A stretch of DNA of 64,000 bases from Vulgatibacter incomptus_A. Lineage in GTDB: Bacteria > Myxococcota > Myxococcia > Myxococcales > Vulgatibacteraceae. The stretch is taken from positions 144,694 to 208,693 of the forward strand of contig JBEBXK010000002.1 in NCBI GenBank assembly GCA_040391605.1, read 5' to 3'. The position numbers and the translations under genes were made by a program. How positions within the stretch are numbered: the stretch's first letter is position 1; the number at the start of each line of letters is the position of its first letter. Under the pieces are notes generated by a model that saw nothing but the letters and a program-made list of their open reading frames with translations, ran no database searches and was not told the DNA's origin. Positions 55,320 through 62,573 of the stretch are shown piece after piece.

Positions 55320-55539
55320 ATTCGCCCTGATCATCATCGCATTTGCATCTCTTTCGTGCAGCTGGCAGCAGGAATGTGGGGGGGAGCCATTCGATCTCGT
55401 GTGGTCCGGGGCGTACGAAAACGAAGATGGAAGCAGGCTGACCATCGACGAGGAAAGCGAACTCGTCTGGCTGGAGCGTGACGACGATATCCGGGGGAAT
55501 GTCCGGATCTCGTGGAGGTTGTTGCCCGAGCGCAGGTGA
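55300..55539 (+). CDS. small lipoprotein, unknown family (79 residues)
   Basis: A lipoprotein signal peptide MREFVIEFALIIIAFASLSC with Cys20, then an acidic short domain (WSGAYENEDGSRLTIDEESE, VWLERDDD). GGAG at 55287-55290 serves the ATG 55300. It overlaps the end of the previous small gene, so the two are probably made together. Low GC, like its partner. The 'G.Y.NEDGS.L.I' phrase is typical of small beta proteins, but no family can be named. Confidence 0.6.
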   Translation: MREFVIEFALIIIAFASLSCSWQQECGGEPFDLVWSGAYENEDGSRLTIDEESELVWLERDDDIRGNVRISWRLLPERR

Positions 55540-55608
55540 TCCGGTGGCCGGCGTCGTAGAGGCTCGCGCATCCCGCGGCCGAGCGAATCTGAATCCTCTT
55601 CGGCGCGG

Positions 55609-55637
55609 TTGACAGCCCGGCGGCTCGAACGTAGCTT
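55609..55637 (+). promoter_or_regulatory. sigma-70-like promoter of the riboswitch transcript
   Basis: TTGACA (55609-55614), a 17-bp spacer and TAGCTT (55632-55637). The start site would fall at about 55645, at the beginning of the cobalamin riboswitch. Position rather than the -10 match is the main support. Confidence 0.45.
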
Positions 55638-55639
55638 GC

Positions 55640-55905
55640 GCGCGATGTTGGCGCTCGGCTTGGGTCGAGCCTAAGAGGGAACCCGGTGAGAATCCGGGAC
55701 TGCCCCGCAGCGGTAAGCGAGAATGAACTCCGCCATGAGCACTGGCCCGATGGGCTGGGAAGCGGCGGATAGTAGAAGAGCCGGCGAGGATCTCGATCCT
55801 CGAATGTCGTGAGGGCGCGAGATGCGCCCGACCTCGGGCACCCGTCGAAAGGCGGGTTGGGGGGAGCGGCAGCCGGAAGCGCTCGTGAGTCCGAAGACCT
55901 GCCCG
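55640..55905 (+). promoter_or_regulatory. cobalamin (B12) riboswitch
   Basis: Recognisable AdoCbl-type aptamer. The conserved core reads AGAGGGAACCCGGTGAGAAT, then CCGGGACTGCCCCGCAGCGG and GTAAGCGAGAATG. A further GGGAAGCGGCGGATAGTAGA region and the B12 box AGTCCGAAGACCTGCC (55888-55903) complete it. Downstream, GGGCAGGTC (55962-55970) can pair with GACCTGCCC (55896-55904) of the B12 box, offering a ligand-controlled switch. The only gene in position to be controlled is the Cys-rich lipoprotein at 56069. Confidence 0.92.
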
Positions 55906-56040
55906 CATCCGGCTACGGAGAGAAATCCGCGGCCTGTTCGATCTGGAGCCTCGAGGGAGGTGGGCAGGTCCGAGCGGGTCAGAAGTGTCCGATCTCCCTC
56001 CCGCCTCGTTCCTCCTCTCCCCCCTCGTGTGCACCTCTTG

Positions 56041-56060
56041 CCCTCTCGCCTCGTGCGAGG
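56041..56060 (+). promoter_or_regulatory. hairpin overlapping the ribosome binding site of the riboswitch gene
   Basis: CCCTCTCG (56041-56048) can pair with CGAGGG just before the ATG at 56069, where GCGAGGG is the likely Shine-Dalgarno. If formed, it would hide the ribosome site. It fits translation control downstream of a cobalamin riboswitch, but a direct link is inference. Confidence 0.45.
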
Positions 56061-56068
56061 GACGAAGA

Positions 56069-58291
56069 ATGCCGTACATGATGTGGTGGAAACGAATGTG
56101 TTTGGTGTTGTTTCTTTGTATCGCTGGTGTGGGCTCGGGATGTGGCGGCGAAGAGGCCTCGTCCGGCGCCAAGCCGCAGGATGGCTGCGAAGTGGGGGAG
56201 CGGCGCTGTGGGCGGGACGCGGTCGAGGCCTGTGATGAAGAAGGGCGGTGGGAGACCGCCGAGAACTGCGCTGGCGGCTGTGTCGACGGCGCCTGTGTGG
56301 AGAAGGTCTGCGCCCCGGAGAGCCTGCGCTGCGAAGGCGACCAGGCACAGCGCTGCAGCGGAGAGGGCTGGGAGGACGTCGGAACGACCTGTGCCTTCGG
56401 CTGCGTGGACGGGAGCTGCGTCGGTGCCTGCGTGGCGGACGAGAGCCGATGCTGGGAGAACGTGGCGCAGCGCTGCGTTGACGGCGTCTGGGAGAACCAG
56501 GAGAGCTGCCCCTTCGCCTGCAGCGAGGGAGGATGTGTCGGAGAGTGCACGGACTCTAGCACCCGATGTGACGGGCTTCAGCCGGAGCGCTGCGACGGAG
56601 GCGCCTGGCTGAGCGCAGGAGAGGCCTGCCCCTTCGGCTGCATGGACGGGAGCTGCGTCGGGAGCTGCGCAGAGGGAGAGCAGCGCTGTTGGGGCCAGGT
56701 GAGCCAGCGCTGCGACTCCGACAGCCGATGGCAGAACGCCACCGCCTGCGCCTATCTCTGCGTGGGGGGAGCGTGCGTCGGGTCGTGCAGCCCTGGCGAG
56801 AGCCGCTGCGATGGGACGAGGGTGCAGCGCTGCGACGAGGGCGGGAGCTGGGTGGACGACGCGAGCTGCCCCTTCGCCTGCAGCGCCGGGAGCTGTGTCG
56901 GCGTCTGCGGCGAGGGGGAGCGCCGCTGCGAGGGCGACGTCTCGCAGCGTTGCGGCGCCGCAGGCGTCTGGGAGACGGAGGAGGTCTGCGCCCATACGTG
57001 CAGCGACGGCCTCTGCGCCGGTGCATGTTCGCCTGGGAGCGTCAGCTGCAGCGGTGAGGCGGTGCAGATCTGCAGCGCGGAGGCAAGGTGGATGGTCGTC
57101 CAACACTGCGAAGCGGGCTGCGACGAGGGGACCTGTGCGCCCGCCTGCGCAGGCGGAGCGTACCGCTGCCTCGGGACGGTTCGGCAGGACTGCGATCCCT
57201 TCGGCCAATGGCGCAACATCGAGGCGTGTGAGGTGGGTTGCTTCGACGGTGGGTGCATGGAGTGTCTGCGCGGAGAGGTCCGATGCGCGGGGGATTCGAT
57301 CGAGACCTGTGGCCCCCTCGGCACCTGGGCCCTGGGCGAAGCGTGTGAGGATGGAGACGTCTGCGTGGCGGGGAGCTGCCAGGCCCCCGTGCTGAGCGGG
57401 CCGAGCTGCGCGATGGGAGGACCGGGGCAGGACGATTGCGGCCTCGGCGGGGACGAGAGCTGCTGCACCAGCTTGCTTGTCCCCGGCGGCCCCTTCCTGC
57501 TGGACAACGAGGCCTCGCTTCCAGCGGAGGTGAGTTCCTTCCAGCTGGATAAATTCGAGACGACGGTGGGCCGCTTCCGCGAGTTCGTCAAGGCGTGGGA
57601 GGTGGACGGCTGGAGGCCCTCGCCGGGAGAGGGCCGCCATCTCCATGTCAATGGCGGCCAGGGGCTCAGCGAGCGAGGGGTCTCGGGGATCTATGAGCAG
57701 GGCTGGGATCCCGCCTGGGATTCGATGATGCCCACGGATTGGGATGCATCCTTCAGCGCCGCCTACGCATGCAATTGGACCACCACGACCGGCGTCAACG
57801 AGAATCGGGCGATGAACTGCGTCCATTGGGAGGAGGCCTACGCCTTCTGCATCTGGGACGGCGGCTTCCTCCCTTCGGAGGCGGAGTGGTTCTACGCCGC
57901 CGCGGGAGGTGGAGACAGCGATGGGCAGCGGATCTATCCCTGGGGCGACGACTGGATCGACACCGACCTCAACGCCGTGCATATGTTGAATTGCCCCGGG
58001 GGCTGGTGCGACGCGCCGATCGAGGTGGGGACCAAGCCGGAGGGCGCAGGCCGGTGGGGGCACGTCGACATGATCGGAAACACCAACGAGTGGGTCCTGG
58101 ATTGGTATCGAATTCCCTACCCGATGGCGTCGCTCTGCAGCGACTGTGTCAATCTCCAGACGACGGCCACCATGCGGTCGATGCGCGGAGGCGCCCATTG
58201 GGACATGCCGGAGATGTTCACCACGGCAGACCGCTACTACGGAACGCCCACCGCCCGCGTGATCGGCGCCGGCATCCGCTGCGCCAGGTGA
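56069..58291 (+). CDS. Cys-rich repeat lipoprotein with C-terminal FGE-sulfatase domain
   Basis: Surface lipoprotein of 740 residues: lipobox VGSGC (Cys25), then about ten repeats of roughly 40 residues with CxxxxxRC...QRC...C...CxxGxCVG spacing (for example ESRCWENVAQRC, FACSEGGCVG), and a C-terminal FGE-sulfatase/SUMF1-like fold (VPGGPFLLDN, WGDDW, GNTNEWVLDW, RGGAHWDM). The pattern is common in myxobacteria. Because its leader carries a cobalamin riboswitch, it may take part in corrinoid capture or a B12-linked process. Start ATG 56069 follows GAGGG. The FGE fold lacks an obvious pair of active cysteines of true FGE. Confidence 0.88.
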   Translation: MPYMMWWKRMCLVLFLCIAGVGSGCGGEEASSGAKPQDGCEVGERRCGRDAVEACDEEGRWETAENCAGGCVDGACVEKVCAPESLRCEGDQAQRCSGEGWEDVGTTCAFGCVDGSCVGACVADESRCWENVAQRCVDGVWENQESCPFACSEGGCVGECTDSSTRCDGLQPERCDGGAWLSAGEACPFGCMDGSCVGSCAEGEQRCWGQVSQRCDSDSRWQNATACAYLCVGGACVGSCSPGESRCDGTRVQRCDEGGSWVDDASCPFACSAGSCVGVCGEGERRCEGDVSQRCGAAGVWETEEVCAHTCSDGLCAGACSPGSVSCSGEAVQICSAEARWMVVQHCEAGCDEGTCAPACAGGAYRCLGTVRQDCDPFGQWRNIEACEVGCFDGGCMECLRGEVRCAGDSIETCGPLGTWALGEACEDGDVCVAGSCQAPVLSGPSCAMGGPGQDDCGLGGDESCCTSLLVPGGPFLLDNEASLPAEVSSFQLDKFETTVGRFREFVKAWEVDGWRPSPGEGRHLHVNGGQGLSERGVSGIYEQGWDPAWDSMMPTDWDASFSAAYACNWTTTTGVNENRAMNCVHWEEAYAFCIWDGGFLPSEAEWFYAAAGGGDSDGQRIYPWGDDWIDTDLNAVHMLNCPGGWCDAPIEVGTKPEGAGRWGHVDMIGNTNEWVLDWYRIPYPMASLCSDCVNLQTTATMRSMRGGAHWDMPEMFTTADRYYGTPTARVIGAGIRCAR

Positions 58292-58366
58292 GTGGTGTCG
58301 AACGGTGGCGCCGCGTTCAGGAACCATAAGCCCTGAGGGGCCTCCGCGCGCGCAGGAAGTGCCGCC

Positions 58367-58438
58367 CGCTGGGCTCGTGGAGCGCTTCACGAGCCCAGCG
58401 GCTCGGAGACGACCTCAGAGCCCAACGAGTCGTCTCCG
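58367..58438. terminator. tandem perfect hairpins after the FGE lipoprotein gene
   Basis: Stem 1 CGCTGGGCTCGTG (58367-58379) with CACGAGCCCAGCG (58388-58400), 13 bp perfect, 8-nt loop; stem 2 CGGAGACGAC (58404-58413) with GTCGTCTCCG (58429-58438), 10 bp perfect. Third region GAGCCCAACGAG repeats part of stem 1. These could end the riboswitch transcript, though no T-run follows. Otherwise the 238 bp up to 58530 show no gene. Confidence 0.45.
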
Positions 58439-58529
58439 CCTCGCCCTCTCTTGGGGCAGGGACCGGCTCGCGAGGGGTGGGTGTAACCACTTGGAGGGTG
58501 GCGACTCCAGACCCTATGCTGCCGACATC

Positions 58530-60521
58530 ATGTCTCGCCTCGAAAGGCCCGCCCGGCTTCGGTCATGTTCCTGGATCGCCACCGCGGCCATCGGCGTGGC
58601 GCTGCTCGCCTGGCATGCGTCGACTTACCTGCCATTCCTCTCCGACGACGCGCTGATCTCTCTTCGGTACGCGGAGCGCTTCGTCGAGGGCAAGGGGCTC
58701 AGCTGGACCGATGGCGAGCGGGTCGAGGGGTATTCGAATCTCCTCTGGATCCTGGGCGCCGCGGCGCTGAAGGTCCTGGGCTTGGATCTGATCGTCGCCT
58801 CGCGGCTCCTGGGGCTCGTCGGGATGGCCGCCGCCATCGTGGCGCTGGCCTGGGCGCATCGACCGGTTTCCGCGGGCGGTGCTTCGGAGCTGGCGTCGAA
58901 TGATCTCGCGGCATCCGGGCCCGGGTGGTCGGAGCCGGACGCGACGCCGCCGGTCGGCTGGTCCGCGCTCCTCCCGCTGATCGTCGGCGTCTTCGCCCTG
59001 GCGCTCTCCGGGCCCATGGCGGTCTGGGTGATCGGCGGCCTCGAGCAGCCGATGATCGCCGGGCTCCTCGCCTGGGCGATCGTGGTTGTCTTTCCCCTCG
59101 TAGAGCCCGGCGACTCTCGGAAGACCCTCGCGGCGTCGATCCCCCTGGCGCTGCTCTGCCTCACCCGTCCGGACGGGGCGCTCTTCACCGCGACCTTCGC
59201 CCTGGCGATCGTCCTGGCGCGGGGGGGCTCCCTCGCGGCGATCGTCCTCGCCCTCCGGCTCTCGGCGCTGCCGGCCGTCGTCTATCTCGGCCAGGTCGCG
59301 TTCCGCCTCTTCTACTACGGCGATTGGGTGGCGAACACGGCTCGTGTGAAGGTCGCCTTCACATTCACTCGGCTGGTCGGCGGCGCCAGCTACGTGGGCT
59401 GGGGCTATCTCTGGCTCTCGGGGCTCAGCCTCCTCGGCTCGGGCGCGTTTCTCGCGGTTCGAGACGCACGCAGACGCAGGCGGATCCTGCTCCTCGGCGT
59501 GCCGCTCATCGTGTGGTCGGCCTACGTGAGCGTGGTCGGCGGTGACATCTTTCCGGGTCGACGGCATCTCGTCCCCGTCGCTGTGCTCCTCGCCTTCCTT
59601 GCGGCGGAGGGGCTCGGCTGGGCTGCCGGGCGGAGCCGGAGGTGGAACGTCGCAGGCTGGGCCGCTGGTATCGCCGGTCTGGGGCTCCTCCTCGGCACGC
59701 AGCTCCTCGACCCGGAGAACGAGCGGGCGAGGAACGAGAGGTGGGAGTGGGCCGGCGAGCCCATCGGCCGGACCCTCCACGCGGCCTTTGGGGAGCGGCA
59801 GCCATTGATGGCGCTCGATCCGGCGGGCTGCCTTCCCTATTGGTCCAAGCTCCCCTCCCTCGACATGCTGGGCCTCAACGACGGCTGGCTCGCGAGGAAT
59901 CCCCCCGAGGACGTCGGGCATGGGCACCTCGCACACGAGTTCGGGGACGGCCACTACGTGGTTTCGAGGCGGCCGGATCTCGTCCTCTTCTGCAGCCCAT
60001 GGGGCAGCGAGCGCGCCTGTTTCCGAGGAGGCCGCGAGCTCCTCGCTCATCCGGGCTTTCGCGCCGACTACCAGCTCGTGACCTTCGAGGGGAAGCGACC
60101 CTTCATCGTGCATTCGAAGATCTTCGTCCGGAAAGAGAGCGAGAAGATCGGCGTCCGCCGGAGCGAGGGGGCCGTCGAGGTCCCCGGCTACCTCCTCGCG
60201 AACACCGAGGGCAGCCTCGCCGTCTACATCGACGAGGAGAAGCGGCTCGCAGGTCGCCTCCTCGACTCTACCCCGGGGAAGATCCGCATCGGCCTCCCCC
60301 CTGGAGGCTGGCGGCTCACCCTGGACGCCTACGGCTCCGATCCGACGATCGAGGTGCGGGCTGGGAAGGTCCTCCTGGCGAAGGGCCCCGCCCCCCTCGA
60401 CTTCATCTCGACCACCGCCGCCGTCGAGCTGAAGCTCCTCTCGCCGAAGAAGACCATCGTCCGCGATCTGCGGTTGCACGCCCTCCAGCAGCTCGCAGAG
60501 GGGGCCGCCGCCGCGCCCTGA
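58530..60521 (+). CDS. GT-C fold membrane glycosyltransferase
   Basis: Polyprenyl-phosphate-sugar-dependent glycosyltransferase of the inner membrane, 663 residues with about ten hydrophobic helices and a C-terminal soluble domain from about residue 420. FLSDDALISLRYAERFVEGKG with the acidic pair DD, the ERVEGYSNLLW phrase and YYGDWVANTARVK recall arabinofuranosyl/mannosyl transferases of the GT-C class. The soluble part (LDPAGCLPYWSKLPSLDMLGL) is typical too. ATG 58530 is preferred, although no clear ribosome site precedes it. Likely involved in envelope or LPS sugar modification. Confidence 0.82.
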   Translation: MSRLERPARLRSCSWIATAAIGVALLAWHASTYLPFLSDDALISLRYAERFVEGKGLSWTDGERVEGYSNLLWILGAAALKVLGLDLIVASRLLGLVGMAAAIVALAWAHRPVSAGGASELASNDLAASGPGWSEPDATPPVGWSALLPLIVGVFALALSGPMAVWVIGGLEQPMIAGLLAWAIVVVFPLVEPGDSRKTLAASIPLALLCLTRPDGALFTATFALAIVLARGGSLAAIVLALRLSALPAVVYLGQVAFRLFYYGDWVANTARVKVAFTFTRLVGGASYVGWGYLWLSGLSLLGSGAFLAVRDARRRRRILLLGVPLIVWSAYVSVVGGDIFPGRRHLVPVAVLLAFLAAEGLGWAAGRSRRWNVAGWAAGIAGLGLLLGTQLLDPENERARNERWEWAGEPIGRTLHAAFGERQPLMALDPAGCLPYWSKLPSLDMLGLNDGWLARNPPEDVGHGHLAHEFGDGHYVVSRRPDLVLFCSPWGSERACFRGGRELLAHPGFRADYQLVTFEGKRPFIVHSKIFVRKESEKIGVRRSEGAVEVPGYLLANTEGSLAVYIDEEKRLAGRLLDSTPGKIRIGLPPGGWRLTLDAYGSDPTIEVRAGKVLLAKGPAPLDFISTTAAVELKLLSPKKTIVRDLRLHALQQLAEGAAAAP

Positions 60522-60732
60522 GCTCGGGAGGTGGTTCTTCGAACGCGTCGCGAGTCGGCGGCGCCGCGAGCGACGCATGGAGGTTCAGGCGAGGGCCCCG
60601 AGCGCGCAAGGCGCTCCACGGGACGTCGCCCCTTCGGGGGTGTTTCGCAAGAGGGCCGCCTCTCCCACGATGGGGGACCCCAAGTGCGTCCATCGGGAGA
60701 TCTCCTCGTCGTGGACCCGGAGCGGAGCCATC

Positions 60733-62166
60733 ATGAGTTCCTTGATCGGAAGAACACTCAGCGTACTGGCAGGTGTCGCCGTCCTGGCAGGCTGCGTCGG
60801 CGCCGCCAGCGCGCAGAACAAGAAGAAGAGTCAGTCGAACGAGATCGAGCCCCGCGGCAAGACCAGCTATATGCCAGTGGCCATCACCGAGACCTTCGAA
60901 GAGATCATGAGGCGCTACAAGGCGGACAAGCCAAGGGTGATGGAGGCGCACAAGAAGCTGCTGAACGAGCGCTACGACCTCTCCGATCGACCGGCCAACG
61001 ACGTGACGATGTTCCGGGGCAAGGCAGTCCAGCAAGGGCCTCGAGCCAAGCTCGCCAAGGGCGTCAGCTGGGAGAGCCTCGGCAAGATGTCAGCCGACGA
61101 GATCCGGCAGAAGGGCGTCTTCCCCGGGGGCTTCATGCCGTTGCCTCATCCCCATCAGGCGGAGGGGGGCATGGTCTTTCCCAAGAAGGAGATCGACGAG
61201 ATCAAGCGCCAGGAGAATCGGGATCTCACCCGCTTCGATCTGGACTTCGACCTCCCCGATCATCTGATGCCGGAGTTCCCGCCGCCGATGTTCCTCACCA
61301 CCCGGCTGGACCTGGGGGATGTCTCACAGGGCAAGCTCGTCACGATCATGAACTACTACGAGCTCTTCAACGGGATCCTGAACCCCAAGCAGGTCGAGGG
61401 CCTGCGCCTGCTGCTCACGCCCTTCCCCCAACAACAATTCAACCAGACCGAGGATCGCCGGAGCGAGTTGCCGAGCCGCGGCGTCGCCTGCCTCGACTGC
61501 CACTCCAACGGACATACCAACGGCGCCACCCACCTCGTCGGCGACATCCGCCCTCAGGAATTCCGCCACCGCATCGACACGCCCACCCTGCGCGGCGTCA
61601 ACATCCAGCGCCTCTTCGGCTCCCAGCGTGCCCTCAAGACCGTCGAGGACTTCACCGAATTCGAGCAGCGCGGCGCCTACTTCGACGGCGATCCGGTCAT
61701 CGCGACCAAGAAGGGAGTCAACATCCTCGAGCGCGGCAGCCAGGTCCAGTTCATGGCCGAACTCCAGGAGCTCCTCGACTTCCCCCCCGCCCCCAAGCTC
61801 CGGGTCGTCGACGGCCGCCTCGACCACTCCAAGGCCACCGAGTCCGAGCTCCGAGGCGAGGAGCTCTTCTTCGGCAAGGCCTCCTGCGGCGGCTGCCATC
61901 CCGCCCCCTCCTACACCGACAACCTCATGCACAACCTCCAGATCGAGCGCTTCTACGACGAGAAGATGGTCAACGGCATGGTGATGGGCACCGACGGTCC
62001 CATCAAGACCTTCCCCCTGCGCGGCATCAAGGACTCCCCGCCCTACCTCCACGACGGCAGGCTCCTCACCCTCGAAGACACCGTCGAGTTCTTCAACCTG
62101 GTCCTGGGCACCCAACTCGAGGCCTCAGAGAAGCAGGACCTCGTAGCCTTCATGCGAGCCCTCTGA
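60733..62166 (+). CDS. diheme cytochrome c peroxidase-like protein
   Basis: Exported c-type cytochrome of 477 residues. Signal peptide with a possible lipobox (VLAGC, Cys21) or cleavage after ASA. Two haem attachment sites: CLDCH (Cys253, Cys256, His257) and CGGCH (Cys385, Cys388, His389), as in the CcpA/MauG family. HRIDTPTLRGVNIQRLFGSQ and PLRGIKDSPPYLHDGRL are family hallmarks. The N-terminal 200 residues differ from textbook peroxidases and could interact with another protein. It lies between the glycosyltransferase and a convergent hydrogenase locus. Electron transfer to or from the hydrogenase is speculation. Confidence 0.9.
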   Translation: MSSLIGRTLSVLAGVAVLAGCVGAASAQNKKKSQSNEIEPRGKTSYMPVAITETFEEIMRRYKADKPRVMEAHKKLLNERYDLSDRPANDVTMFRGKAVQQGPRAKLAKGVSWESLGKMSADEIRQKGVFPGGFMPLPHPHQAEGGMVFPKKEIDEIKRQENRDLTRFDLDFDLPDHLMPEFPPPMFLTTRLDLGDVSQGKLVTIMNYYELFNGILNPKQVEGLRLLLTPFPQQQFNQTEDRRSELPSRGVACLDCHSNGHTNGATHLVGDIRPQEFRHRIDTPTLRGVNIQRLFGSQRALKTVEDFTEFEQRGAYFDGDPVIATKKGVNILERGSQVQFMAELQELLDFPPAPKLRVVDGRLDHSKATESELRGEELFFGKASCGGCHPAPSYTDNLMHNLQIERFYDEKMVNGMVMGTDGPIKTFPLRGIKDSPPYLHDGRLLTLEDTVEFFNLVLGTQLEASEKQDLVAFMRAL

Positions 62167-62186
62167 GCCCTCGAGCCTTCAAAGAG

Positions 62187-62212
62187 TCGCCTCCGCATGG
62201 GCGCGGAGGCGA
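62187..62212. terminator. hairpin between the cytochrome gene and the convergent hydrogenase locus
   Basis: Perfect 10-bp stem TCGCCTCCGC / GCGGAGGCGA with a 6-base loop, 20 bases after the cytochrome stop codon. It probably ends the cytochrome transcript and may protect the opposite one. No T-run follows. Confidence 0.45.
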
Positions 62213-62287
62213 TTCCTCCAGCACACTCCGCGGCTCCGTATGGGCTCGAACGGCAAAGCTGGATCCATTTGGAGCGGGCGCAGAGCT

Positions 62288-62518
62288 TCAGGCCGGGGAG
62301 AGGTTGGGGCTCCGGGGATCGATCGGGTTGCGGTCCTTGGCGTTGATCCCGGTGGAGCGGCGGGCGGTGCCTATTGCCATCTTGCCCTGAGGATAGATGC
62401 CAACCTCGCGGCGGATGCTGCCTGTGCTGCCTCCCTGCGGGACCCCGCGGACGTGGGCGGGGGCGGTGGGGCGGGTGTGGCGCGGGCCTGCTGTCAGGTG
62501 ATCTCTCTGCTTGGACAT
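62288..62518 (-). CDS. small basic protein encoded after the hydrogenase large subunit (76 residues)
   Basis: Unknown family. Begins MSKQRDHLTAGPRHTRPTAP and ends GINAKDRNPIDPRSPNLSPA; rich in Arg, Gly and Pro with no Cys, no signal peptide and no membrane segment. A very strong GGAGGAG sits six bases before the ATG at 62518, and the gene lies 55 bp after the hydrogenase large subunit stop codon on the same strand, so co-transcription is likely. It could be an accessory protein or maturation partner; that is inference. The opposite-strand alternative frame looks like noise. Confidence 0.55.
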   Translation of the reverse strand: MSKQRDHLTAGPRHTRPTAPAHVRGVPQGGSTGSIRREVGIYPQGKMAIGTARRSTGINAKDRNPIDPRSPNLSPA

Positions 62519-62573
62519 GGATGCTCCTCCACGGCTGGAGCGGTGATGGGCCGGGACCGGCGGCCCTTTTTGA

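Noticed and set aside
55979..58390. 803-codon minus-strand open frame opposite the Cys-rich lipoprotein
   Set aside because: Antisense of a repeat gene; the plus strand has a signal peptide, Cys repeats and an FGE fold.
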